Shown one piece after another: positions 49,947-59,125 of a DNA stretch of 64,000 nt (the first letter of the stretch is position 1; each line of letters opens with the position of its first letter). This DNA is from Nitrospira_D sp019636945 (lineage in GTDB: Bacteria > Nitrospirota > Nitrospiria > Nitrospirales > Nitrospiraceae): contig NZ_JBLFBO010000006.1 of NCBI RefSeq assembly GCF_047338595.1, positions 62,001 through 126,000 of the forward strand, written 5' to 3'. The position numbers were made by a program, and so were the translations under genes. A model generated the notes under the pieces. That model was given only the letters and a program-made list of their open reading frames with translations, did no database searches and was not told the DNA's origin.

Positions 49947-50090
49947 ATCGTTCCATCACCACCTTGAAGGTTATCGCGCAATCGGACGAAGAGTGGCGGA
50001 AATCCTAACAGATGCTTGGAAAACGCCGCAATGGGCTGCTTGCTCCACACTTCCTTGACAGCACAACATCGGCGGGTGTAGCAGACGGAT

Positions 50091-50663
50091 ATGAGGCCGA
50101 ACCGATCAACCGTTGCCGTCATCGTGATGCTGGCGTCCTTCCCTTGGGGAACGGTCGTGAGAGGCGAAGAGCTCCCGCTCATGGAAAACCTGCCGATCTC
50201 CGAGTTCCAGAACCGCACAGAAGACGTCCGGACCTACGACTTTAATGCTCCTCCACAAGGTCTCTTTCGTTCGATCACCTTGGCGGAGGACTTTGAGGAG
50301 CAGGTGGGTTTCCACCGCACCCATGAGATCGTGCCGATCAACCCGACGGACCGATTTCCTGCGAATGTCACCGCCATTGTGATTGTCTTTGCACTGCATC
50401 AACACTATCAGGCCTTCACGGTATTTGGCCGTTGCATGCCCGAACGAGTAACAGGACTCTCGCCGGCGACCATTGTGAGCGAAGATGCCATGCATATCGC
50501 CTTAGAGGATGAAAGCGGTTATCTCAAATTGTCGCCGCCCAATGAAGGGTGGACGCCTGGTCGATACAAAGTCGAAATTCATACGGGTGAACAAATCAAT
50601 GAGATGAGCCTCATGGGCACCATGCGGTTTACCATTGTCGCAGCCGGTACAGGATCTGATTAG
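50091..50663 (+). CDS. Secreted hypothetical protein
   Basis: The 190-residue protein has a signal peptide (residues 6-25, VAVIVMLASFPWGTVVRGEE) and a mature domain with NVTAIVIVFALHQHYQAFTV, CMPERVTGLSPATIVSED and YKVEIHTGEQINEMSL. It looks like an all-beta periplasmic domain with a single Cys. No family is recognised. ATG 50091 is not preceded by a clear site. The GT2 gene follows in 112 bases, and the divergent methyltransferase gene lies upstream. Confidence 0.65.
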   Translation: MRPNRSTVAVIVMLASFPWGTVVRGEELPLMENLPISEFQNRTEDVRTYDFNAPPQGLFRSITLAEDFEEQVGFHRTHEIVPINPTDRFPANVTAIVIVFALHQHYQAFTVFGRCMPERVTGLSPATIVSEDAMHIALEDESGYLKLSPPNEGWTPGRYKVEIHTGEQINEMSLMGTMRFTIVAAGTGSD

Positions 50664-50774
50664 CGCTCCGCTGCGAACCTCTTTTCGGTACGCGTTTGAC
50701 CCTCTCTCTTCCTTCCGTTAGAATGCCGCATTTCCTAGCGTCACCTCAGACAGCCGCGCGAGTCTTTGCTGAAT

Positions 50775-51587
50775 ATGACAACGCCATCAAGCCCCTGGGC
50801 CTCGGTTATCGTCCCGATCAAGGACGAGCGGGACAACCTGCCCCCTCTCGTCGCCAGTCTGACGAAAGTCATGGATTCGTACGAGCGCTCACAGTCCCGT
50901 CCGTACGAAATTATTTTCGTCGACGACGGCAGCAGCGACGGTAGCAGCGAAGAGTTAGACCGATTGGCTAAAGCAGACCAACGGGTTCGAGTCTTTCACT
51001 TCGACCGTAATTACGGCAAGACCTGCGCGCTGGAAGCCGGCTTTCATCAGTCGTCCGGCGAGATCATCGTTCAGATCGACGGCGATCTCCAGCAGGACAG
51101 CGAAGATATCCTCAAATTGCTTCCGCATACCGCGACGCACGACGTGGTGTGTGGTTGGCGACAACAGCGACAGGATGGTCTCGTCAAGAAACTCTCGTCG
51201 TTGATCGCCAATCGATTCCGAAACCACTTCACACACGACGGGGTCCATGATACCGGATGTCCGCTCAAGGTGTTCCGACGTCCGGTGTTGGAGCGAATCC
51301 GGCTTTTCGAGGGCATGCATCGATTTTTCCCCGCCCTCGCGTTGATGCATGGATTCACGGTCACGGAAGTGCCCGTCCGACACTACGCCCGTCTGCATGG
51401 CGTATCTAAGTACGGCATGGGCAACCGGCTCTTCAAGTCCCTCTATGATCTGATCGCGGTGCGATGGATGCAACAGCGTGTGATCCAGTACAAATTCCGT
51501 AGCCAGCAACCAAACCCCGCCAAACTGAAAACGCTCCTGCAAGAACAGACCATGAGCATCTCCCTCCACACACCTCATGACCACTGA
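50775..51587 (+). CDS. Family 2 glycosyltransferase (polyprenyl-phosphate type)
   Basis: The 270-residue protein has the GT-A fold with VIVPIKDERDNLPPL, IIFVDDGSSDGS, RNYGKTCALEAGF and QIDGDLQQDSEDI, where the Asp residues bind the metal and nucleotide sugar. It continues VHDTGCPLKVFRRPVLERI and HRFFPALALMHGF, typical of DPM1/ArnC/GtrB-like enzymes, which transfer a sugar to undecaprenyl phosphate at the inner membrane. The DHD catalytic-like region is present; the two C-terminal helices of ArnC are absent, so it is a soluble or peripheral form. The next gene overlaps it by 11 bases. Confidence 0.9.
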   Translation: MTTPSSPWASVIVPIKDERDNLPPLVASLTKVMDSYERSQSRPYEIIFVDDGSSDGSSEELDRLAKADQRVRVFHFDRNYGKTCALEAGFHQSSGEIIVQIDGDLQQDSEDILKLLPHTATHDVVCGWRQQRQDGLVKKLSSLIANRFRNHFTHDGVHDTGCPLKVFRRPVLERIRLFEGMHRFFPALALMHGFTVTEVPVRHYARLHGVSKYGMGNRLFKSLYDLIAVRWMQQRVIQYKFRSQQPNPAKLKTLLQEQTMSISLHTPHDH

Positions 51588-51867
51588 AACCCTCTGGCTC
51601 GGCATCGGCTTTTTCGGCCAGGCTCTGTTTTTTGGCCGTTGGGTCGTGCAATGGATTGCATCCGAGCGGAATGCGGAGAGCCGTGTACCCGTTTCATTCT
51701 GGTATATGAGTCTCATTGGAGGGCTGATTACGCTCACCTATGCCATCTACCGAATGGACCCGGTATTTATTTCCGGGCAGGCCATCGGCTCAGTCGTCTA
51801 TGTGCGGAATCTTGTCCTGATTCATCGCGCAGATCAGACCAAGAGCCAGTCTCCGTCGCAGACATGA
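51577..51867 (+). CDS. LAB_N domain membrane protein
   Basis: This 96-residue protein has three hydrophobic helices and the LAB_N pattern: IGFFGQALFFGRWVVQWIAS, ERNAESRVPVSFWYMSLIGG and YRMDPVFISGQAIGSVVYVR. LAB_N domains occur as the N-terminus of some lipid-A-disaccharide synthases and as stand-alone proteins beside GT2 and ArnT-like genes, as here. It is thought to help lipid-linked sugar transfer, possibly as a flippase or anchor. It overlaps the GT2 gene by 11 bases (coupled translation) and precedes the ArnT-like gene by 64 bases. Confidence 0.9.
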   Translation: MTTETLWLGIGFFGQALFFGRWVVQWIASERNAESRVPVSFWYMSLIGGLITLTYAIYRMDPVFISGQAIGSVVYVRNLVLIHRADQTKSQSPSQT

Positions 51868-51931
51868 GCGGTTGGGAAACAGACCACATGTTGATGCCTC
51901 TCTTTACCCACTGGTAACGACCACCCTGACG

Positions 51932-53686
51932 ATGGATCGACTCGCACCTCCTCCCATACATCTCGTGCTGCTGTTCCTCCTGTCCAGCCTGCTCTTTTTC
52001 ATCAGCCTTGGTGGCATGGGCTTAACGGATCGTGACGAGGGCCGCAATGCCGAAGCCGGCCGTGAAATGTTCGCCTCTGGTGATTTAGTCACCCCCACCT
52101 TCAATGGGGAACTCCGTGTCGCCAAGCCGGTCTTCCTCTATTGGCTGATGACGCTGTCGTACCACGTCTTCGGGGTAAATGAGTTCGCAGCCCGGTTTCC
52201 CTCCGCTCTATTCGGGGTTGCCTTGATCCTAATGCATTACTTGTTCCTCACCAAGCTGCGAGGACCAACGGTCGGTTTATATGGCGCTCTCATGTTATTG
52301 CTGAATATCGAGATCCTGGCCCTCGGACGTATGGCCATTACCGATAGCGTCTTGATCTTTTTCACCACACTGTCGCTCTATAGTTTTTGGCTCGGCCTTC
52401 AGGAACAGGGCTCGGGTCGGCACTGGATATGGGGATTCTATGTTGGCATGGCCTTGGCTACCTTGACGAAGGGGCCGGTAGGATTTGCCGTTCCGCTGAT
52501 CACGGTCCTCCTCTATCTCGCGGCCACGCGACGGTGGCAGCTCTTTTGGGAACGGGGCGTTCCTCTTGCTGGCACTTTGCTCTTCTTCATCCTGGCCGGT
52601 CCTTGGTACGCAGCCATGTTCCTGATCCATGGCGACGCCTACTCTTCGCAAGCACAGGTTCATACAGTGGGCCGCTTTCTCGCTCCGATGGAGGGGCATG
52701 GGGTGGGTTGGTGGTTCTATATTCCTGTGTTGCTGCTCGGGTTCTATCCCTGGAGCAGCTTCCTGCCTGCCGGACTCTATCGGGCCTATGTCAGTTGGCA
52801 TGCATTCCATACCCAACAGATGCACGCATCATCTGAGTCAGGGGCGTCGGAAGCGTCTCACGACGAACTGGACTGGTTCATGGGGCTCTGGATTGTTGGC
52901 GTGTTTATCTTCTTTAGCCTCTCCTCTACTCGATTGCCTCATTATATTGGCCCGCTGTTTCCCGCCTGCGCGATCCTCGCGGCCTCCTATTGGACTCAGG
53001 GGTTACAGGATCCGTCAACCAAAGGATTGCGAGGTTCCATCCACTTTTTGATGGGTGTCGGGTACCTCCTCGCGATCGGATTTGCATGCGCTCCTGCCCT
53101 CTTCGCCAAATTCTCAGAGAAAATGGTGAAGGAGTTCCCTCTGGCCACCCAGTTCGATCTGGGTCCTGGGCCATATGCCGGTGCAACGATCGTCGTGCTG
53201 GCCATGGGATTGGTCGGATATTTCGGACTGAATGACGACAAGCGTGGACTCGCATTCGGCGTAGCCGGAGGTGCACTGGCGAGTGTCTTCCTCGTTGCCA
53301 TCCTGACCATCGTTCCCGGACTCAACCGCTATGCCATCGCGCCTCCGCAAGAACTCGCGTATGCAGCCGGATTGAATCTCGACCCAAAGGACCAACTCAT
53401 CGCCTTTGGCTCAACCCGTCCCTCCTTTGCATTCTACGCTCGACGAACCGTGAGCTTCATCCCATCCAATGAGCTCGATCGCTTGCGTACGGCTCTCGGC
53501 AAGAACGGGCGCATCATGATTCTGTTGCCCGAATACCTGCAAGATACCTTGCCCAAAGAAGCAGCGGGGTTTCAGCCCATCCTCAAACGGTATGGCTTTC
53601 TCTTGCTCAGCAATCAGCCTGTCGTCGAGACGCCTCAGGGGGTCGATGCCGCTCCCCCTCAATCATCCAAGCCATTGAGCCATTAG
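51932..53686 (+). CDS. ArnT-like integral membrane glycosyltransferase (GT39/GT83 type)
   Basis: The 584-residue protein has about ten membrane helices. The first periplasmic loop contains LTDRDEGRNAEAGREM, the acidic motif of ArnT and PMT-type transferases. It is followed by NGELRVAKPVFLYWLMTLSY and RFPSALFGVALILM, then LALGRMAITDSVLIFF. ArnT uses undecaprenyl phosphate-linked sugars to modify lipid A on the periplasmic face. The C-terminal 170 residues form a soluble domain (GRIMILLPEYLQDTLPKE). ATG 51932 is chosen over a TTG at 51872. With the GT2 and LAB_N genes it should glycosylate lipid A or another acceptor; the sugar is unknown. Confidence 0.9.
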   Translation: MDRLAPPPIHLVLLFLLSSLLFFISLGGMGLTDRDEGRNAEAGREMFASGDLVTPTFNGELRVAKPVFLYWLMTLSYHVFGVNEFAARFPSALFGVALILMHYLFLTKLRGPTVGLYGALMLLLNIEILALGRMAITDSVLIFFTTLSLYSFWLGLQEQGSGRHWIWGFYVGMALATLTKGPVGFAVPLITVLLYLAATRRWQLFWERGVPLAGTLLFFILAGPWYAAMFLIHGDAYSSQAQVHTVGRFLAPMEGHGVGWWFYIPVLLLGFYPWSSFLPAGLYRAYVSWHAFHTQQMHASSESGASEASHDELDWFMGLWIVGVFIFFSLSSTRLPHYIGPLFPACAILAASYWTQGLQDPSTKGLRGSIHFLMGVGYLLAIGFACAPALFAKFSEKMVKEFPLATQFDLGPGPYAGATIVVLAMGLVGYFGLNDDKRGLAFGVAGGALASVFLVAILTIVPGLNRYAIAPPQELAYAAGLNLDPKDQLIAFGSTRPSFAFYARRTVSFIPSNELDRLRTALGKNGRIMILLPEYLQDTLPKEAAGFQPILKRYGFLLLSNQPVVETPQGVDAAPPQSSKPLSH

Positions 53687-53769
53687 CCTCTCATCGGATT
53701 TACACTTCCACGATTCGCTCGCCATTGCTCCTGATGCATCGCCCAGACGAATAGCACTCGATGAGAGGA

Positions 53770-54861
53770 TTACTGAAACGGCAGGATTCCTCGCGCAGTC
53801 GCGAGCGTCAATAGGGCAAGACAAAGACTCCCGAGAACGGCGCCTTCTCTAAGAACAACCCAGTGGGTAGCTTGCGCCTTTGGTTCGTGAGCGCGCGTGC
53901 GATGCCGAAACCAGGTCGCCACACAGACACAGCCTACGGAACCGGCCACGAGCGGCGATGTCGTCATGGCAGCAATCCCGAGAGCCATAAGAAGCATGGA
54001 CGCAGTCGCCTGCCATGTATGATGACGAGAGCAGGCACCCCTGACCCAATGATCTTTCCTACCCCACAGCCCCCCGACAATGGAGATAGTTCCTACCGCC
54101 ACAAGTACGAGCCCAGCCATTCCGTCTTCCATCCGGTGAGACAAAGTCCACAACACACCGAGCACGCTTGAAGCGGCGATTGCGGCATAGTGCAACCCCT
54201 CCTGCAACGAGGTGCGCCATTGCCCCAACGGGGCCGCCGCGACACAACCGCTGAGAATCCCGATGACGGCCCCTCCCATCACATCGGTCGGGAAATGCGA
54301 TCCGCGCAACACACGGCTAATCCCCACAAATAGAGCGATCCCTAGACAAACCGGTGCAGCCACGGGGAACCGTTTGGCTATCACCGTTGCGACGGCAAAA
54401 CTCGCTGTACTATGGCCGGACGGAAAGGAGTCGAGTCCGGAGACGAACGAGAAGCTCATCTGCCAGTCTCCCGAGTGCACAAATTTCGGGCGAGGCCTGC
54501 CGATGAGGTGCTTCAGCACATTGGCCAGTAAGGCTGCAATCCCGTGGGCGATCAGGGTCTGAATTGCCACGCTCTTGACACTTGGTTTTTTGAACGCCCA
54601 AGCGATGGCGAGTAGGAAGAAACTCAAGAACGCCAGACGCCACCCTTGGCCGATCCAGTCTCCCCAGTTGCTGGTGAACGCCATCCAGGGAACGGTCAGT
54701 TGATCCCCAGGGATATGGGTCGTCACCGAACGCACGTACTTGGTGATCGGCAGATCCAAGCGGGCCAAGCCGAACAGACTGACGCCTAAGGCCATGCAGG
54801 AACAACCAACTTGGGCAAGCGCTGCAGCCGTAGGATGGGATGGTTGCGATGGAACACTCAT
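53770..54861 (-). CDS. PAP2-superfamily lipid phosphatase
   Basis: This 363-residue membrane protein has the three acid-phosphatase signatures: KHLIGRPRPKFVH, DSFPSGHSTASFAV and SRVLRGSHFPTDVMGG, which together form the catalytic site with the nucleophilic His. There are about nine helices. It may dephosphorylate undecaprenyl pyrophosphate or phosphatidyl lipids in the periplasmic leaflet. The last helical part (from about residue 225) is a non-standard addition of about 140 residues. ATG 54861 is chosen since the frame before it is Ser/Arg-rich and without signal. It faces the ArnT-like gene, whose lipid-phosphate product it could recycle. Confidence 0.9.
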   Translation of the reverse strand: MSVPSQPSHPTAAALAQVGCSCMALGVSLFGLARLDLPITKYVRSVTTHIPGDQLTVPWMAFTSNWGDWIGQGWRLAFLSFFLLAIAWAFKKPSVKSVAIQTLIAHGIAALLANVLKHLIGRPRPKFVHSGDWQMSFSFVSGLDSFPSGHSTASFAVATVIAKRFPVAAPVCLGIALFVGISRVLRGSHFPTDVMGGAVIGILSGCVAAAPLGQWRTSLQEGLHYAAIAASSVLGVLWTLSHRMEDGMAGLVLVAVGTISIVGGLWGRKDHWVRGACSRHHTWQATASMLLMALGIAAMTTSPLVAGSVGCVCVATWFRHRTRAHEPKAQATHWVVLREGAVLGSLCLALLTLATARGILPFQ

Positions 54862-54935
54862 CGAGCTGCAACTTGAACTGACCGCTCTGAAATGCTGAGA
54901 CTCCCTACGACTCGCTCGTGGAGGATCACCGCGGC

Positions 54936-56063
54936 TTACGGAACCCAATCAGCAAGGAACACGTTGAATTCACCAGGTGCCGTCGCATTTCGATCGGAAA
55001 CCCAAACGAGGCGTTTGCCGTCCGGTGAAAACATGGGGAAGCTATTGAAATGCCCTTCGGTGGTGAGCCGTTCGACCCCCGTTCCGTCATCACGCACGAG
55101 GTACAGATGGAAACTGGGTCGACCGCCTTCCCCTCTCGTTTCGAGGTTGGAAGAAAAAATAATGCGTTTCCCATCGGGATGAAAATAGGGAGAAAAGTTC
55201 GACGCCCCGTTCGAGGTGACTTGCTGCTTGTGCGATCCATCCGTATTGATGACAAATATTTCAAGTTGCCCCGGTTCAACCAGCCGCTGGGCCAACAGCT
55301 CTTGGTACTTAGCCACTTCGGCTGGATCGCTTGGATGGGCCGCGCGATAGACGATCCTGGTACTGTCCGGAGAAAAGAATGCACCCCCGTCATATCCCAC
55401 GTCATCCGTCAACCGCCGGACATTGGTCCCGTCGATATTCATCGTATAGAGATCGAGATCTCCATCCTTGACCGACGTCCACACAATCATTTTCCCATTA
55501 GGGGAGATGGTTGCCTCCGCATCATAGCCCCCCGAAGAGGTCAACCGTTGCATCTGCTGTCCATCGAGCCGAACGGAGTAGATATCGTAGTCATCAAGCG
55601 CCCAACGATAGGCACCGTCCCGTTTTGGCTTCGGCGGACAGTCACTCCCGACACCGTGCGTAGAAGAATACAGCACTCGCCGATCACCCGGGAAAAAGTA
55701 CCCACACGTTGTAGCCCCCTTCCCGGTGCTGACGAGACGAACCGTGTCACTGTCCAAGTCCAGCACATACATCTGATAACATCCCAAACCGTTGTCAGCG
55801 GGTTTATGCGTGGCTCCCCGCGAGTCGTTCGACCAATTGTTGGTCGATTGGAAGATCAGCTTCGTCCCGTCGAATGAGAAATAGGCTTCTGCGTTTTGCC
55901 GTCCGACTGTCAGCTGTCGGATGTTCGCCAGATGACGTTCCGTGGAGCGGGTCTGTGGCATAGGGTCCTGAGACTGATCACCGGCCAATGCGACCGGCGG
56001 TAACCCCATCACAACACACATCCCCCATACCCATAGTCCTTCGATACTACGACGTCGCATCAA
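54936..56063 (-). CDS. TolB-like periplasmic beta-propeller protein
   Basis: The 375-residue protein has a signal peptide ending PPVALAGD and a series of PD40 propeller blades, for example AYFSFDGTKLIFQST, EATISPNGKMIVWTSVKDGD, GGAFFSPDSTRIVYRA and SPYFHPDGKRIIFSSN. It lacks the N-terminal TolB domain and so is a stand-alone propeller. Its start overlaps the end of the M1 peptidase gene by 17 bases, so the two are probably made together; one could be a substrate-binding or protease-accessory partner. It should be periplasmic. Confidence 0.85.
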   Translation of the reverse strand: MMRRRSIEGLWVWGMCVVMGLPPVALAGDQSQDPMPQTRSTERHLANIRQLTVGRQNAEAYFSFDGTKLIFQSTNNWSNDSRGATHKPADNGLGCYQMYVLDLDSDTVRLVSTGKGATTCGYFFPGDRRVLYSSTHGVGSDCPPKPKRDGAYRWALDDYDIYSVRLDGQQMQRLTSSGGYDAEATISPNGKMIVWTSVKDGDLDLYTMNIDGTNVRRLTDDVGYDGGAFFSPDSTRIVYRAAHPSDPAEVAKYQELLAQRLVEPGQLEIFVINTDGSHKQQVTSNGASNFSPYFHPDGKRIIFSSNLETRGEGGRPSFHLYLVRDDGTGVERLTTEGHFNSFPMFSPDGKRLVWVSDRNATAPGEFNVFLADWVP

Positions 56064-58263
56064 CCCGTACCTCCTTCACGTCCGGTGTTCCTTGCCACAT
56101 GCCACGTTTTGTGACGACCCCATCCTGGAAAAGCACGTAACTGTGCCACCCATAATAGAACAGATAGCGTGATAGTTTCTCGACTGCGCCTGAGGTGACG
56201 CCATACAGCACCGTGATGACACTACCCGGCACCTGTGTGCGATGACAGGAGAAGAGGACGGCCATCTTCGGCCCTTCGTAGGCTTGGCCGTCGATCTGGA
56301 AACCCGTCGCCCGCAGATCAACAGAGTCTCCGCAAGAATCTCGCACGAGCTTGGAAACAGCCTGAGGCTGACCTTCGCCAGTCAGAGCCAGGACCGACCC
56401 CTTTTGCGGGAGCGCAGACTCCTCCGATACGATGCTCATCGACCGTTTGGATTCGGGCAGCTCCTGATCGGCAATGCGGGAGATGATCTGTTGCAACGGA
56501 GAGGCCACATCCGAGAATGCTCGCAGAACAGTTTTATGAGGATCCGTGACATAGCCGTTGAGCATCGGCGGCAACTGCCGCCTCGTCAATCGACGAAACG
56601 TCATCAGGTCTGGATCAAGCTCCACCCGCAGTGGTTGATCGGGAAGCACAAATTCAGCGACACTCGATGGTGAGAGACTGATCTTGATTGACCGACTCTC
56701 GGTCGACTCCTTCATGATGATGCGGATGGGGACCGCCATTCGAAAGGGCCCCTCACTCTGCTGAATCTGGACCGATAACTGCCAGGCTTCTTTGCCGCTC
56801 TCTCCCGTCAACCGACGGGCTCGGACATCTCCCAAGGATATGACCGGAGCGCCGGATTGATGGACCCATTGCTCAAAGAACCATCGCAGGTTCCGATCAC
56901 TTTCTCGAGAAAACACCTTTTCGATCGCCACCCAATCCGCCGGATGATTACGATATTCCCTGACGAACGTCTTAAGTCCACGCCAAAACGGCTCCTCTCC
57001 GATTTCTTGCCGCAGCAGATGAAAGACAAACGCCGATTTTTGGTACCCGATGGCATTATCCTTCTCGTCGTGTTTTCTGAGAAACTGCGAGACTGCGTAG
57101 TCCTCCTCCGGCTGGACATAGAGATTGTAGCTCTGCAGCATCATGCGACGCTGCTCCAAGGCTTGGCGATCATCGTGAACTACTTCATGCCAATAATAAT
57201 TCGCCAGATAGGTGGTCAACCCCTCGACCCAATTCCCCGCGTCATCGCGATTAAATACGGAATTGCCGATCCAAGAGTGGACGATTTCGTGGCCTAAAGC
57301 ATAGGGTTGCACATAGTGCCGCTTGATGCTGCCGCTGCCAAGAAGGGTGAAGGAGGGCATCCCAAGCCCACTGGCGAAAAAGTTTTCAACCACGGCAAAT
57401 GCCTCAAACGGATAGTCTCCCAAGATCCTGACGTAAGCCTCAAGGTACCGTGCGGTGGCGTCGAGATACTCATCGGCCAACGCAGCATTGTCGGCGAGGA
57501 AGTACGTTTGAAGGTCGATCCGTTGCCCGGTTCCACTGTGCCACACTCGTGACTTGGTCACAAAGTGGTTCGCCACCAGCGTGAAGGCTTCCGATCGGTC
57601 CAAGGCAAACCAGGTCGAGGAAACCTTCCCTCCATTCGCCACCTGGCTTTCCTTCCGCCCAGATGCAACGACCGTCCACCCTTGCGGTACCTGAGCCGTC
57701 ATGCGATAGGTTCCGAATGACCCGGGAAGATCCGGGTACCATTGCGTTTCTCCGCTCAAATACACCCCTTCCTCTCCGATGTGACCTGCCGTTTCACTCG
57801 GCGTGACGAATCGCAAGTGACGAGGTTCCCTCGGTGGATCATTGAGAGGCCCACGATACGTCCAGGTCAGGGTCATCTTCCGACTATAGTCTCGTGGGAG
57901 AGTCACGGTCACTTGCTCACGTGAGGCTTCGCCGGAGCGCATCCTGGCGAATGATACGGCCATTCCTTCGGTATCCAAGGCCGATGGTGTTCCCATCCTA
58001 ATTGATTCGATTTGCAATGTCGGGGCAAGAGTGAAGGTAAGGGAGGGACGGTTTGGCTCAATTTCCAATTCGATCCGGTCGGTGACCGTGATTTCATGTG
58101 TGTGTGGTATCAACTCAACGGAGAGGTGATGATGAAGGAGCGGACTCTCGTGATCAGCCGGGGAGACCGCAGCCCGGGCTTCAACGGCACCGACCAAGAG
58201 CAGTGTGATGAGATAGAGGAGCAACGCCTGTGTCCTGATGTACATCAGGAAGCGTTTTAACAC
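56047..58263 (-). CDS. M1-family zinc metallopeptidase
   Basis: The 738-residue product has a signal segment (residues 10-30, LLLYLITLLLVGAVEARA), an N-terminal beta domain, and the catalytic HEIVHSWIGN motif near residue 325, with NWVEGLTTYLANYYW providing the third zinc ligand downstream. The GAMEN region is altered to GLGMPSFTLLGSG. The C-terminal 230 residues contain a beta domain and an extra segment (VAVL-like KMAVLFSCHRTQVPGSVITV). It should be an exported aminopeptidase-like enzyme. Overlaps with TolB-like (17 bases) and the double-receiver gene (7 bases) mark an operon. Confidence 0.87.
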   Translation of the reverse strand: MLKRFLMYIRTQALLLYLITLLLVGAVEARAAVSPADHESPLLHHHLSVELIPHTHEITVTDRIELEIEPNRPSLTFTLAPTLQIESIRMGTPSALDTEGMAVSFARMRSGEASREQVTVTLPRDYSRKMTLTWTYRGPLNDPPREPRHLRFVTPSETAGHIGEEGVYLSGETQWYPDLPGSFGTYRMTAQVPQGWTVVASGRKESQVANGGKVSSTWFALDRSEAFTLVANHFVTKSRVWHSGTGQRIDLQTYFLADNAALADEYLDATARYLEAYVRILGDYPFEAFAVVENFFASGLGMPSFTLLGSGSIKRHYVQPYALGHEIVHSWIGNSVFNRDDAGNWVEGLTTYLANYYWHEVVHDDRQALEQRRMMLQSYNLYVQPEEDYAVSQFLRKHDEKDNAIGYQKSAFVFHLLRQEIGEEPFWRGLKTFVREYRNHPADWVAIEKVFSRESDRNLRWFFEQWVHQSGAPVISLGDVRARRLTGESGKEAWQLSVQIQQSEGPFRMAVPIRIIMKESTESRSIKISLSPSSVAEFVLPDQPLRVELDPDLMTFRRLTRRQLPPMLNGYVTDPHKTVLRAFSDVASPLQQIISRIADQELPESKRSMSIVSEESALPQKGSVLALTGEGQPQAVSKLVRDSCGDSVDLRATGFQIDGQAYEGPKMAVLFSCHRTQVPGSVITVLYGVTSGAVEKLSRYLFYYGWHSYVLFQDGVVTKRGMWQGTPDVKEVRVDATS

Positions 58264-59042
58264 TCGCGGCAGACGAGTACAAGCTGGATCACCATCAAAA
58301 GACGATCGAGGTCAACCGGTTTGACCAGCAATTCATGGGGACCCAGCCCCCAAGCTTCTCCCAACAGCTCCTCGTTGTGACTTCCGGTCATGATGATGAT
58401 GCCACCAGGATATTCTTTTTCCCGTAGGGTTCGGAGCACATCGATCCCCGCCATCCCCGGCATGATCATATCAACCAAAATTGCATCCGGGCGTATCTCA
58501 TCGACCAGCCGAAGAGCGTCCTGTCCGTTTCTCACACCGAGCGCATAATATCCACGAAGATTCAAAAACTTGACGAGCAGATCACAGACGAGGGGTTCAT
58601 CATCGACCACCAGGACCGTTTCCCTGCTCTGCTGCCCCATCTCTCCGTCTAGACACGGAGATTGTGTGGCTATCGAGGGACTCGGAAGCTTGGAGTTCCG
58701 ATTGACTGCTTCAACAAGAATGTCCAGCGACAAGCCTTTTCGTATAAAGTCGGTGGCCCGCAGAGCGCGCGCTTGATTTTCATGCACGTCAGTTGCGCCC
58801 CCGCCTAAAATGATCACCGCCGCGTGAGGGTCGATAGCGCGGATCTCCTTCAACAGGGTCAACCCATCCATCCCCGGCATACGAAGATCCAGTAGCGTCA
58901 CTTTTGGGTTGGACGTTCGGAACAGATCGAGCCCCTCTTCCCCACTCGTCGCAAGAATGACGTCATATCCCTGCCGGCTAAACAAATCCTGCAGGAGATC
59001 GCAATTCATTCGATCGTCATCGACGATTAGGAGCTTGGTCAT
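58257..59042 (-). CDS. Response regulator with two tandem receiver domains
   Basis: The 261-residue protein consists of two receivers. The first (1-120) has LLIVDDDRMN, the acceptor Asp in TLLDLRMPGMDGL and IRKGLS. The second (140-261) has VLVVDDEPLV, ILVDMIMPGMAGI, IIIMTGSHNE and LLVKPVDLD. The first lacks the usual Thr/Ser after its fourth strand (IILGGGA). No output domain is present, so it probably acts as a phosphate relay or by protein contact. ATG 59042 opens the operon with the M1 peptidase. Cognate kinase is not in the window. Confidence 0.92.
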   Translation of the reverse strand: MTKLLIVDDDRMNCDLLQDLFSRQGYDVILATSGEEGLDLFRTSNPKVTLLDLRMPGMDGLTLLKEIRAIDPHAAVIILGGGATDVHENQARALRATDFIRKGLSLDILVEAVNRNSKLPSPSIATQSPCLDGEMGQQSRETVLVVDDEPLVCDLLVKFLNLRGYYALGVRNGQDALRLVDEIRPDAILVDMIMPGMAGIDVLRTLREKEYPGGIIIMTGSHNEELLGEAWGLGPHELLVKPVDLDRLLMVIQLVLVCREC

Positions 59043-59125
59043 TGTTTGCCCTCGTCCTTAGGAAAGGCTACTTGCCATGGACCAGCGTAGCACGAGAAGT
59101 GCAAATGAGAGAAGATAATGCGTGC

